DNA of 64,000 bases from Achromobacter kerstersii (GTDB lineage: Bacteria; Pseudomonadota; Gammaproteobacteria; Burkholderiales; Burkholderiaceae_B), in the NCBI RefSeq assembly GCF_902859595.1, contig NZ_CADIJQ010000001.1, positions 1,240,001 through 1,304,000 of the forward strand. The letters are read 5' to 3'. Every line of letters starts with the position of its first letter. Position 1 is the first letter of the stretch. The translations under genes were made by a program, and so were the position numbers. Of this stretch, positions 29,560 through 38,091 are shown piece after piece. The notes beneath the pieces were generated by a model. The model was not told where the DNA came from. It made no database searches and saw only the letters and a list, made by a program, of their open reading frames with translations.

Positions 29560-32178
29560 GATGCGCCGCTGCTCCACACCCATGTCCCGCCACGCATCGC
29601 CGTGGCAGGTGAACATCAGAATCTGATGGCGGGTGGCGGCGTCGAACAAGGCGCGCTTCATGAAGTCGCGCCGCGCGTCGTCCGTATGAACCAGCGCGTC
29701 GTCCAGCAGCAGCAAGGTGGGCCGCCCCGCTTCCTGCAACAGGTCGGCATAGGCGAAACGCGCAAGGATGCCCAGCTGCTCGCGCGTGCCGAAGCTCAGC
29801 GCATCAAGCAGATCTTCGCCATCCCCGCGCCGCAACGCCGTGGGCAACAAGGCATCGTCCAGGCGCAGCGCGGCGTCGGGAAACAGCAAGGCCAGATAGT
29901 GATTCAAGCGGCGGGCCAGCGGCGCTTGCAGCCGTTGTGTTGCCGCCGCGCGCTTGTCGGTCAGCAGCTTAAGCAACAAGTCCAGCGCCGCCGCACGGCG
30001 CGACAACTCATCACGACGGCGCGTCAGGCGCTCGCAGTCGGCCGCAGCCTCGGACAAGCGTTCGCCCAAGCCTTGTGCGCCCGCCTGATCCAGCTTGCCT
30101 TGCAGTTGCAGGATCTCGCCGTGGCGCTTGTGCTGCGCCTCGCGTTCGATGCCGGCCGATTTTTCATAGCGCTGAACGTCCTGCTCCACCAATTCAGGCC
30201 GGTGTTCGGCAAGTGCCGTTTGCGCGTCGCGCACGCGGCGGTCAAGGTCATCGTGGCCGCTGCGCACCTCTGCCAGCCGGCCCGCGCGCGCCTGACGTTG
30301 CGAAGCGCGTTCAGCGGACTGCATGTCGGCGCCGCGTGCCGCCGCCTGCCCTTCCAGCAATTGCGCGCGCGCCATATCCGCATCAAGCGCGCGCTGCGCC
30401 GCCGCCAGCGACACTTCGGCCTGCGTGGCCACGGCTTCCGCTTCACGCAAGGCCTGCGTGGCGGCGGGCAAATCGTCGTTCCCGCCGTCGACCGCAGCAG
30501 GCAGTTTCGCCAAGCGCTCTTGCAATGGCACGCGGCGAGCCAGGGCGTCGTCGCGTTGGCCACGCAACACGTCCATACCCTTGGGCGCATGGATGGCCAG
30601 AGTATTACGCATGCCGGCCAGCTCACGCTGCAACGCCGTGTAGCGGGCGTGGCGCTGTTCGGCATCGGCCAGCGTCGCCACGCCCAAACGTTCCAGCAAG
30701 GCGGACCATGCCCGTTGCAGATCGTCCCGTTCGCGCTTGAGCGCCGGCAAGTCCTGGCCGCCCGGCTCGATGCGAAAGCGCCCCACGCCGGGCAGATCCA
30801 GCTCGGCAACCGACGTTAGCAATACCTGGTCGGCACCAGACAACGGCTTGCCATCCAGCGTGGCCTGCTGCCCGGCGTTCAATTCATACGACAAGCGCGT
30901 GGCGATGGCCTGCTGGCGCACTTGCAGATTGGCCAGCGCGCGTTCGGACTTGCGCAAGGCGTCGATATCGGCGTCGGCAATCTCAATACGCAGCGCTTCG
31001 GTCTTCAGCAGCGAGCCTTGTTCGATCAGCGCAGTGGCGGCTTTCAGCGCGTCGTCCAGGCGTTCGATTTCGGCGTTCAACTGCGCGAGCTGGCGCTCTA
31101 CGTCGCGGCGGTCGGCCACCGCTTGTACGGCCGCCACCCGCAAGCGCGCCGCGTCGACCGCGGCGGCGTGCGTCTGGCGCTGCTGCTGCGCGCGCGCCAC
31201 CGGTTCCTGCGCGGCGTCCACCCGCGCCCGCGCGGCTTGCGCTTCCTTCACCAGCGCCTGGTATTCGGATTCGTCTTGTTGATCGCGGCGCACCTGGTCC
31301 TGCAACAGGGCCAAGGTCTGGGCGGCTTGCGTCTGTTCCCGGCGCAGGCCTTCGAACGCCTCGCGCTCCTTGGCAAGCGTGGCCAAGCGGGCGCGCGCAT
31401 CAGCCGCCTTGGCCTCGAATTCCTTCCAGGGTTCGGTGGCTTGCGCGCGCTCGTGGTCGCGGCGCAGCTCGGCCAAACGGTCCACGTCGGCATTCAACTG
31501 CGCCATGGCTGCGGCGCAGTCGTCACGCTCGGCCGTGGCGCGCGCCAAGGCGTCCTCGGCATCTTTGTAGATGCCCTTGGGGCGGCCATTGCGGGCATCC
31601 AGCAACGCGGCGCGCTCGGCCGATACGCGTTCATACAGGCGGTCGCCATCAGACGACGTGAGCTCGCCAGACAGCTGCGTCAGCGCATCGCGCAAATGCG
31701 TGCCCGCATAGCCCGCCGCCTCTTGCAGATTCTGGCCGTCGCCTTGCTGTATCCACAGCAGGCCAGGAATGCCGGCCAGGTCGGGCTTGCTCTGGCCGCG
31801 TCCGGGCAGCTCGAAGCCCAGCAACGCCGCCAAAGCATTTTCGGCTTCTTCCCCATCCAGGCGCTGCGCGCCGTCGTCGATCAGCAGCTCGCAGCGCGCG
31901 CGTGACAGAAATTGCTTCTTCAACACATAGTCGTGGCCCGCATGCGCGAACGACAGCTCAACGCTTGGCCGCGCGCCGGACTCGCCACGCGGCGCCAGGT
32001 CAGAGACCTTGCTGGTGCTGTAGCGTTCCAGGAACGCCGCGCGGATGGCGGTGGCGACGGTGCTCTTGCCGGCCTCGTTGGCGCCCACGAACAGGTTCAG
32101 CCCGTCTTGCAAGCCGTCCAGCACCAGGGGCTGACGGAACTTGCGGAATTCTTCCAATGCAATGCGCGAGAGCTTCAT
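29551..32178 (-). CDS. SMC/SbcC-like AAA ATPase (YhaN-type)
   Basis: 875 residues. Walker A is GANEAGKST (32-40) in a RecF/SbcC-like N-terminus (LEEFRKFRQPLVL). A ~550-residue coiled-coil rich in Ala, Glu, Arg and Gln follows, then a C-terminal ATPase half with LSFGTREQLGILAR (signature) and TLLLLDDALVHTD (Walker B). It is translationally coupled (ATGA) to a Mre11/SbcD-like nuclease upstream, so the two probably form a DNA-end or hairpin processing complex. It is shorter than SbcC (about 1,050 residues) and has no obvious zinc hook CxxC at the coil apex. Confidence 0.88.
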   Translation of the reverse strand: MKLSRIALEEFRKFRQPLVLDGLQDGLNLFVGANEAGKSTVATAIRAAFLERYSTSKVSDLAPRGESGARPSVELSFAHAGHDYVLKKQFLSRARCELLIDDGAQRLDGEEAENALAALLGFELPGRGQSKPDLAGIPGLLWIQQGDGQNLQEAAGYAGTHLRDALTQLSGELTSSDGDRLYERVSAERAALLDARNGRPKGIYKDAEDALARATAERDDCAAAMAQLNADVDRLAELRRDHERAQATEPWKEFEAKAADARARLATLAKEREAFEGLRREQTQAAQTLALLQDQVRRDQQDESEYQALVKEAQAARARVDAAQEPVARAQQQRQTHAAAVDAARLRVAAVQAVADRRDVERQLAQLNAEIERLDDALKAATALIEQGSLLKTEALRIEIADADIDALRKSERALANLQVRQQAIATRLSYELNAGQQATLDGKPLSGADQVLLTSVAELDLPGVGRFRIEPGGQDLPALKRERDDLQRAWSALLERLGVATLADAEQRHARYTALQRELAGMRNTLAIHAPKGMDVLRGQRDDALARRVPLQERLAKLPAAVDGGNDDLPAATQALREAEAVATQAEVSLAAAQRALDADMARAQLLEGQAAARGADMQSAERASQRQARAGRLAEVRSGHDDLDRRVRDAQTALAEHRPELVEQDVQRYEKSAGIEREAQHKRHGEILQLQGKLDQAGAQGLGERLSEAAADCERLTRRRDELSRRAAALDLLLKLLTDKRAAATQRLQAPLARRLNHYLALLFPDAALRLDDALLPTALRRGDGEDLLDALSFGTREQLGILARFAYADLLQEAGRPTLLLLDDALVHTDDARRDFMKRALFDAATRHQILMFTCHGDAWRDMGVEQRRIGG

Positions 32179-33299
32179 TTGGCGGCTCCCGAGACGCTAT
32201 CGCGCTGAAACCGCAGCAGCAGCCGCAAGGCTTCGCTGGCGACGGCAGCCTGCTCGCCCTCGCCTTGCATCGCTTGCAGCTGCGCCGCCACGTCGCCCAC
32301 ATAACCACTGGCGCCCAGCTCGGCCAGGTCCGCCAGATCGGGTTCCAGGCGCAGCCCGGACAGGTCAGGCAACAAGGCGCGCGCCTGCGCCGCCGCCAAG
32401 TCCACCGCGCGCTGCAAGGTGTCCAGCGTTTCCATATTGGCGTGGCCTTGTACGTCCAGCCGCAACACGTCTTCGACACGCGTCTGCGCCAGCCGTTCAG
32501 CCAACGCGTGCGCGTCGCTGGGCAGGCTGATGGTTTCATCCCAGGCCGACCAGCGGTACTTGCCGGTCGCGACCCGTTCAACAACCGGCACCGCGCCCGG
32601 CGCATCGATGCGCACGTCCAGCACATAGCCGGGTTCGTTGCCGCGAAAGCGGTCTTGCTCGGGCGTGCCGGCATACCAGGTGTGCGCGTCGATGGACAGG
32701 CAACCGTGCCAGTCGCCCAGCGCCAGATAGTCCAGGCGCGCGCGCGTGGCGCGGTCAGGTGCGATGGGGTTGGTGGCGTCGATGGTGTCGGGCAGCCGGC
32801 CAGAAACGCTGCCGTGGGCCAGGCCCACGCGCACGCGCCCGGCGGCGGTGTCCAGCGTGTCGAACGCCTGGGTGACATCGTCGTAGGTGTGGCGTTGCGT
32901 CAGCGGTGCCGCCAGCACGGCCAGATTGATGGCGAGCAAGTCGACAACGCCAACGCGCAATGGCACATGCACGTTGGCGGGAATGCAGCCCAGCTGCATC
33001 GCGCGGCTCCAGACGCTGTCGGCCAAGGCCGCATCGTGGTTGCCCGCAATCATTACCCAGGGTCCGGCGTAGCCGGCCATGGCGGCGAACAGCCGGCGGA
33101 TCGTGCGATCGGACACGCCTTGCGTGTCGAATACGTCACCCGCAACCAGCACCGCGTCCACGCCGCGCTCGGTGGCTAGCTGGGCGATGCGGCCGACGAC
33201 GTCAAAGCGCGCCTCGGCCAGCATGGCGGCATCATCGGTTTCGAACTGGCCGTATTGACGGCCGATCTGCCAATCGGCGGTATGCAGAAAATGGGTCAT
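32175..33299 (-). CDS. Mre11/SbcD-like DNA repair exonuclease (YhaO-type)
   Basis: A 374-residue metallophosphoesterase. The motifs are HTADWQIG (motif I, with Gln where SbcD has His, as in this subfamily), GDVFDTQG, GNHDAALAD, GLAHGSV and LGDWHGC, giving a plausible two-metal nuclease site. The ATG at 33299 starts directly at MTHFLHTADW. The stop overlaps the ATPase start as ATGA, which fixes the two as an operon and a likely complex. It is distinct from a classical sbcD by motif I and by its partner. Confidence 0.9.
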   Translation of the reverse strand: MTHFLHTADWQIGRQYGQFETDDAAMLAEARFDVVGRIAQLATERGVDAVLVAGDVFDTQGVSDRTIRRLFAAMAGYAGPWVMIAGNHDAALADSVWSRAMQLGCIPANVHVPLRVGVVDLLAINLAVLAAPLTQRHTYDDVTQAFDTLDTAAGRVRVGLAHGSVSGRLPDTIDATNPIAPDRATRARLDYLALGDWHGCLSIDAHTWYAGTPEQDRFRGNEPGYVLDVRIDAPGAVPVVERVATGKYRWSAWDETISLPSDAHALAERLAQTRVEDVLRLDVQGHANMETLDTLQRAVDLAAAQARALLPDLSGLRLEPDLADLAELGASGYVGDVAAQLQAMQGEGEQAAVASEALRLLLRFQRDSVSGAAK

Positions 33300-33322
33300 C
33301 CGCCGATTTTGGCACAAGCAAA

Positions 33323-33366
33323 CTCAAGCGCCCTTGCCTCCCCGCTCAAGCGCCCTTGCCGCCCAG
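33323..33366. repeat. 22-bp duplication of the dadA 3' end including its stop codon
   Basis: ctcaagcgcccttgcc is repeated exactly 22 nt apart (33323 and 33345). On the minus strand the second copy is the last codons and TGA of dadA (33346-33348). The first is an untranslated copy of them. Confidence 0.9.
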
Positions 33367-34647
33367 CACCAGCGACGGCTCGGAGGCTGCACCGCGGTCG
33401 TAACGCGACAGGCTCAGGCCGTCGGTGCGAATCGCGGGGCGCTGGCCCATGACCTGATCAGCCACCAGCTTGCCCGAGCCACACGCCATGGTCCAACCCA
33501 GCGTGCCGTGGCCGGTGTTCAGGTACAGATTGCCGTAGCGGGTCGGGCCAACCACCGGCGTGCTGTCCGGCGTCATCGGGCGCAGGCCGGTCCAGAACTC
33601 GGCTTGCGCCACATGGCCGCTGTCGGGGAACAGGTCGTTGACGACCAGCTCCAGCGTCTTGCGGCGCGCGTCTTTCAGGCGCAGGTCAAAGCCCGACAAC
33701 TCGGCCATGCCGCCCACGCGGATGCGCTCGTCGAAACGGGTTACGGCAATTTTGTAGGTCTCGTCCAGGATGGTCGAGACGGGCGCGGCGCTTTCGTCCT
33801 TCAGCGGGATGGTCAGCGAATAGCCCTTGACCGGGTACACCGGCAGGTCCAGGCCCAGCGGTTCCAGGAAGCCGCGCGTGTAGCTGCCAAAGGCCGCCAC
33901 GTAGCGGTCGGCGGTCAGAACGTCGTTGCCCACGCGCACGCCGGTAATCTGGCCGCCTGCCGTGTTCAGGCCCGACACGGTCTGGTTGTAGCGGAAGTCC
34001 ACCCCCATCGCCACGGCCATCTCGGCCAGCCGGGTCGTGAACAGGCGGCAGTCGCCCGTTTCGTCATTGGGCAGGCGCAGGCCGCCGGCCAGCTTGTGGA
34101 TCGAACGCGCCAGCGCGGGTTCGGCCGTTACCAGACGGTTGCGGTCCAGCAGCTCATACGGCACGCCCACCTCTTCCAGCACCGCGATGTCTCGGCGGGC
34201 GGCTTCCATTTGGGAGTCGGTACGGAACAGCTGCAAGGTGCCGCGCGTACGCTCTTCATAATGGATGCCGGTGGACGTGCGCAGTTCGCGCAGGCAATCG
34301 CGGCTGTATTCGGCCAGGCGCAGCATGCGTTCTTTATTGACCGAATAGCGGTCAGCCGAGCAGTTGGCCAGCATCGCCGCCATCCATTTCAGCTGATACA
34401 GGCTGCCGTCCAGGCGGATCGCCAGCGGCGCATGCTTTTGAAACAGCCACTTGATCGCCTTCAGCGGAATGCCGGGCGCCGCCCAGGGCGTGGAATAGCC
34501 CGGCGATACCTGACCGGCGTTGGCGTAGCTGGTTTCCTGGGCGGCGGCGGGCTGGCGGTCAAGGACCGTAACCTTGGCGCCCTGGCGGGCCAGGTAATAC
34601 GCGGTCGTGGTGCCGATAACGCCGCTACCTAGGACGATCACATGCAT
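33346..34647 (-). CDS. dadA: D-amino acid dehydrogenase small subunit
   Basis: A 433-residue FAD enzyme at the inner membrane that oxidises D-amino acids, notably D-alanine to pyruvate, passing electrons to the respiratory chain. [23 protein letters not shown] is the dinucleotide-binding start. [38 protein letters not shown] and [17 protein letters not shown] are DadA signatures. It is divergent from an Lrp-family gene, the usual regulator of dad genes. Its last codons and stop are duplicated downstream. Confidence 0.95.
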   Translation of the reverse strand: MHVIVLGSGVIGTTTAYYLARQGAKVTVLDRQPAAAQETSYANAGQVSPGYSTPWAAPGIPLKAIKWLFQKHAPLAIRLDGSLYQLKWMAAMLANCSADRYSVNKERMLRLAEYSRDCLRELRTSTGIHYEERTRGTLQLFRTDSQMEAARRDIAVLEEVGVPYELLDRNRLVTAEPALARSIHKLAGGLRLPNDETGDCRLFTTRLAEMAVAMGVDFRYNQTVSGLNTAGGQITGVRVGNDVLTADRYVAAFGSYTRGFLEPLGLDLPVYPVKGYSLTIPLKDESAAPVSTILDETYKIAVTRFDERIRVGGMAELSGFDLRLKDARRKTLELVVNDLFPDSGHVAQAEFWTGLRPMTPDSTPVVGPTRYGNLYLNTGHGTLGWTMACGSGKLVADQVMGQRPAIRTDGLSLSRYDRGAASEPSLVLGGKGA

Positions 34648-34708
34648 GATTCTTTCCGTATTTGGATTTGCTCAGTAATTTCGGTAGTCTATGGCCCTCG
34701 TCGCAGTG

Positions 34709-34743
34709 AAAAGCACTGATTATTTTGCTTTACCAGTGCTTTT
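34709..34743. promoter_or_regulatory. Inverted repeat in the dadA-lrp divergent promoter
   Basis: A perfect 10-bp inverted repeat AAAAGCACTG-N15-CAGTGCTTTT lies in the 134-nt gap between dadA and the Lrp gene, with an AT-rich spacer. Its position fits an operator for the adjacent Lrp protein controlling both directions. A hairpin in RNA is the alternative. Confidence 0.6.
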
Positions 34744-34781
34744 TCTCGGGCGGCCCCTTTTTTCTGATCGCCAAAAGTGAA

Positions 34782-35249
34782 ATGCGCGACCTCGATAGAA
34801 TCGACCTGAAAATCCTGGATATCCTGCAGCGTGAAGGCCGCATTTCGGTAACGGAATTGGCCGAACGCGTAAGCCTGTCCGCCACGCCCTGCTCCGACCG
34901 CGTCAAACGGATGGAGCGCGAAGGCGTCATCACGGGTTACCATGCGCGCGTCAATCCGGCCGCGTTGGGCAAGAACCTGCTGGTCTTTCTGGAAATCAAG
35001 CTGTCGGCCAAATCGGGCGATGTCTTCGACAAGGTCAAGAAAGAGCTGCTGTATGTGCCGGAAGTCATGGAATGCCACCTGGTGTCGGGTGATTTCGACT
35101 ACCTGGTCAAGGCCCGCCTGACGGAAATGAACGAATACCGCCGCCTTCTTGGCGAAATCCTCAAACGACTGCCAGCGTCCGCGGAATCCCGCAGCTACGT
35201 CGTGATGGAGGAAATCAAGGAAACGCTGTACCTGCCCGTGGACCGCTAG
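34782..35249 (+). CDS. Lrp/AsnC-family regulator, DadR-like
   Basis: 155 residues. The N-terminal winged HTH (LDRIDLKILDILQREGRISVTELAERVSLSATPCSDRVKRMEREGVITGY) is followed by the RAM ligand-binding domain (VLVSGDFDY-type segment CHLVSGDFDYLVKARL). The ATG at 34782 starts MRDLDRIDLKIL, as in the family; the upstream in-frame ATG has no homology. Divergent location suggests it senses alanine or another amino acid and controls dadA. Confidence 0.92.
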   Translation: MRDLDRIDLKILDILQREGRISVTELAERVSLSATPCSDRVKRMEREGVITGYHARVNPAALGKNLLVFLEIKLSAKSGDVFDKVKKELLYVPEVMECHLVSGDFDYLVKARLTEMNEYRRLLGEILKRLPASAESRSYVVMEEIKETLYLPVDR

Positions 35250-35291
35250 GTCCGACCCCAAATTCTTTAGTCCCGGTCTTTAGCCCCCCTT

Positions 35292-36032
35292 ATGACTCGT
35301 CTCTACAAATACTTCTTCCGCGGCCTGATCACGGTGCTGCCGCTGGCGCTGACCATCTACCTGCTGTACATCTTCCTGGCCTGGACCGAGGCCGTGGCGC
35401 TGACGTTCCTGCGCCCCTTCATCGGCGGGTTCTACGTGCCGGGCATGGGGCTGGCGCTGGGCATCCTGGGCATTCTGGCCATTGGCTACCTGGTGTCCAA
35501 GCAGCGCGTGCAGCGCTTTTTGACCGTCGTGGAAATGCCCTTCACCAACCTGCCGGTGGTCAAGAGCATTTATTCGTCGCTGAAAAGTTTTGCGGACTAC
35601 TTTTCGCCCAGCTCCAAGAACACGGCGCAACAGGTCGTGGTGCTGCGCATACCGGGCCAGCAGCTGGAATTGGTGGGCCTTGTCACCCGCCGCAGCATGG
35701 AAGGCCTGCCTGAAGGCTTCACGCAAGGCGACCGCGTGGCGGTTTACCTGCCGATGGGCTACATGATTGGCGGCTACACCGTCTTCGTGCCGCAAGACTG
35801 GGTGCAACCGATTCAGATGTCGGTGGAAGAAGCGATGCGTTCGTCGCTTATCGCCTGGATGGCGCGCGCCGAAAGCAACCACCGCCCGGCGGCGCCCGCA
35901 GCGCCGGACGAGCCGGACTCGGTCGCCCCAGACTTGGCTCCTTCTGCCTCGGCCCCTTCTGCCTCGGCCTCTTCTGATTTGCCGCCTTCTGATTTGCCGC
36001 CCGCGCCCCCCCGCAGCGGCGGCCCGGTCTGA
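35292..36032 (+). CDS. DUF502 family membrane protein
   Basis: 246 residues. Two membrane segments (about 10-32 and 50-70) precede a conserved domain with VEMPFTNLPVVKSIYSSLKSF and PMGYMIGGYTVFVP. The function of the family is not established. After residue ~208 the C-terminus is a degenerate pentapeptide repeat (DSVAP DLAPS ASAPS ASASS DLPPS DLPPA) from six 15-bp DNA units. It is followed closely by the S4 gene, with which it may be co-transcribed. Confidence 0.88.
   Translation: MTRLYKYFFRGLITVLPLALTIYLLYIFLAWTEAVALTFLRPFIGGFYVPGMGLALGILGILAIGYLVSKQRVQRFLTVVEMPFTNLPVVKSIYSSLKSFADYFSPSSKNTAQQVVVLRIPGQQLELVGLVTRRSMEGLPEGFTQGDRVAVYLPMGYMIGGYTVFVPQDWVQPIQMSVEEAMRSSLIAWMARAESNHRPAAPAAPDEPDSVAPDLAPSASAPSASASSDLPPSDLPPAPPRSGGPV
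35916..36005 (+). repeat. Six 15-bp tandem units coding the DUF502 C-terminus
   Basis: Units at 35916, 35931, 35946, 35961, 35976 and 35991, such as gcctcggccccttct and gatttgccgccttct. The period of 15 keeps the reading frame. Confidence 0.85.
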
Positions 36033-36062
36033 CCGGCTTTTTCATTCGTTTACGCGCAACCC

Positions 36063-36308
36063 ATGCCTCTTATCGAATTCACGCTTGCCGACGGCAGCCC
36101 CTACATTGAAATCAACCAGCTCTTGAAAGCCACCGGCGTTTGCGACAGCGGCGGCGCGGGCAAGATGATGGTGGCCGACGGCCTGGTCAGCGTTGGCGGT
36201 GTCGTCGAAACGCGCAAGACCGCCAAAATCCGCGGCGGCCAGATCGTCACCTGCGGCGACGTGCGCATCGTGGTGCGCGCCGCCGACACCCCGCCGGCCG
36301 ACGCCTGA
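36063..36308 (+). CDS. RNA-binding S4 domain protein, YbcJ-like
   Basis: 81 residues, essentially one S4 domain: FTLADGSPYIEINQLLKATGVCDSGG, KMMVADGLVSVGGVVETRKTAKIRGG and VTCGDVRIVV. YbcJ-type proteins bind RNA; their precise role is unknown. It starts 30 nt after the DUF502 gene. Confidence 0.9.
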   Translation: MPLIEFTLADGSPYIEINQLLKATGVCDSGGAGKMMVADGLVSVGGVVETRKTAKIRGGQIVTCGDVRIVVRAADTPPADA

Positions 36309-36367
36309 CCCCTTTCTGTTTCGTCTTTCCGTTCCACCTTCCCGACACCGCAACACCGCGAGCCCCC

Positions 36368-36943
36368 ATGAAACTCAAGATGTCCCAGAACTCCATCTTC
36401 GCCGTCCTGCTGCGTTCGCCGTGGTGGATGAGCGCGGGCGTGGCCGTCGTGCTGTGCGTGGGCGGGTTTGCCGCCCTGCCCCTGGAGTTCGCGGCGATGG
36501 GCGTGTTCGCGGCGGTGCCGTTTGCGGTCATCTCCATCATGGCGGCCTACAAGCAATTGCGCGCGCCGTCCGGCACGCGCGTGCAGGCGGTGGCCGAGGC
36601 CGCCGCCGCCATGTCGTGGACGGAATTCGCGGCAACGGTCGAAGCCGGCTTCAAGCGCGACGGCTGTGAGGTCGAGCGCCTGCAATCGCCTGGCGCGGAT
36701 TTCGCCTTGAGCAAAGACGGCCACGTGGCCATCGTCAGCGCCAAGCGCTGGAAAGCCGCCCGCGTCGGCGTGGAGCCGCTGCGCGAACTGCAAGCGGCGC
36801 GCGAAAAGCGCGGCGCGCGTGAAGCGATCTACATCGCGCTGGGCGATGTGTCGGACAACGCGTGGAGCTACGCCAAATCCCAAGGCGTGTCGCTGATGAC
36901 GGCGCCGGAACTGACCAAGCTGCTGCGCGACTTGAAGGTCTGA
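36368..36943 (+). CDS. Membrane-anchored Mrr-like restriction-endonuclease-fold protein
   Basis: 191 residues. Two N-terminal membrane segments (about 10-33 and 36-58) precede a PD-(D/E)xK-like domain: WTEFAATVEAGFKRDGCEVERLQSPGADFALSKDGHVAIVSAKRWK. The Asp of GAD and the Lys of AKRW are kept, but the usual Gln/Glu two residues before that Lys is Ser, so nuclease activity is doubtful. The ATG at 36368 is the first good start after the S4 gene. Convergent with the NTF2-like gene. Confidence 0.75.
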   Translation: MKLKMSQNSIFAVLLRSPWWMSAGVAVVLCVGGFAALPLEFAAMGVFAAVPFAVISIMAAYKQLRAPSGTRVQAVAEAAAAMSWTEFAATVEAGFKRDGCEVERLQSPGADFALSKDGHVAIVSAKRWKAARVGVEPLRELQAAREKRGAREAIYIALGDVSDNAWSYAKSQGVSLMTAPELTKLLRDLKV

Positions 36944-36971
36944 CGCTAACGGCGGGTCGCCCCCCGCGGGC

Positions 36972-37355
36972 TTAAACCACCATCACCGAACTGGCGGCAA
37001 TCACGCGCCACTGACTCTGTTCGGCATCCGGCGCCCACGTCCGCATGAAGCGGAACGTGCCGTTGGCCGGCACGCCGTTATAGCTGCCGGTGATGCGGGC
37101 CTGCACGGACACCACCGCGCACGCCTCACGCACGGCGATATTCCATTCGGACAAGTCCAGGCCGTGGATCTTCAACAAGCCCGAACGATGCGCATCCAGA
37201 TCGTCTTCGCGCGTGAACGTCCAGCCCATGTGATTCGTGAATATCAGCTCCGGGTCCAGCAGGCGCGAAAGCGCCGCAATGTCGGACGCCAGCATCGCCT
37301 GGCGCAGTTCCTCTTCCGCGGCCTGAATCCGCGCCGTGATTGTTTGGGTCATCAT
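36972..37355 (-). CDS. NTF2-like / SnoaL-like DUF4440 protein
   Basis: A 127-residue cone-shaped NTF2-like domain: RIQAAEEELRQAMLASDIAALSRLLDPELIFTNHMG, then HRSGLLKIHGLDLSEW and a strand pattern ending FRFMRTWAPD...WRVIAASSVMV. Members include small isomerases and scaffold proteins, so the function is not predictable. The start may be one codon downstream (MM). It stands alone with no operon partner. Confidence 0.82.
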   Translation of the reverse strand: MMTQTITARIQAAEEELRQAMLASDIAALSRLLDPELIFTNHMGWTFTREDDLDAHRSGLLKIHGLDLSEWNIAVREACAVVSVQARITGSYNGVPANGTFRFMRTWAPDAEQSQWRVIAASSVMVV

Positions 37356-37555
37356 GCTTGCCTGATATCGGTATGTCGGGGGATTGGTCTGTCCGGGCGT
37401 CGATCAGTCGGCGCGTCAATCCATCGCCGGCATTCTATTCCGACACCAAGCGTCGTGCCTTGTTGCCAATGACTTGTACGGGGCAAGCGCGATTACGATT
37501 AAATGCGCATCCCGCTGCGTCACCGCAGTTCCTGATTATTCATTGAGACCCCCGC

Positions 37556-37954
37556 ATGACCTACCGCATTCTTGCCGACCTGGTGCTTGTCTTGCATGGC
37601 CTGTTCGTTGCCTTCGTGGTGTTCGGCGGCCTGCTTGCGCTATGGAAGCCGCGCGCCGCGTACTGGCATCTGCCCGCGCTGGCCTGGGGCGCCATGGTCA
37701 TCGGCATGGGCTGGATCTGCCCGCTGACGCCGTTGGAAGTGTCGCTGCGGCAGCAGGCGGGGCAGGAAGGCTATGCGGGCGGATTCATCGAGCATTATTT
37801 GCTGGGCATCATCTATCCGGAAGGCATCACGCGCACGTCGCAGATTGTGCTGGCCGCGCTGCTGATCTCGGGCAACCTGATCGTCTACACGCTGTGGGCG
37901 CGACGCCGCCGCCGTGACCGGTCCAGCACGCGTCTGGATGCCGCCACGAAATGA
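37556..37954 (+). CDS. DUF2784 membrane protein
   Basis: 132 residues with four membrane segments. It contains ADLVLVLHGLFVAFVVFGGLL, the WICPLTPLE motif and GYAGGFIEHYLLGIIYPEG, which define DUF2784. Function unknown. The end of the gene (ACG AAA TGA) is the first unit of a 15-bp tandem repeat. Confidence 0.88.
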   Translation: MTYRILADLVLVLHGLFVAFVVFGGLLALWKPRAAYWHLPALAWGAMVIGMGWICPLTPLEVSLRQQAGQEGYAGGFIEHYLLGIIYPEGITRTSQIVLAALLISGNLIVYTLWARRRRRDRSSTRLDAATK

Positions 37955-38005
37955 GCTTGCACGATATGGGCTCGCAGGAAATGGGTTCGCACGAAAACGC
38001 CGCCG
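37946..38005 (+). repeat. 15-bp tandem units starting at the DUF2784 stop codon
   Basis: acgaaatgagcttgc, acgatatgggctcgc and aggaaatgggttcgc, then a degenerate acgaaaacgccgccg. The first contains the stop TGA (37952-37954). The other copies have lost it. Confidence 0.8.
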
Positions 38006-38091
38006 CGAAATAAGCCGCCACATCGTCCGCCGCGCCCGCTGCTTTATCATGTCAGGCACCCGGCGCCACGCCGCACCACGGTCCCCCCCGC

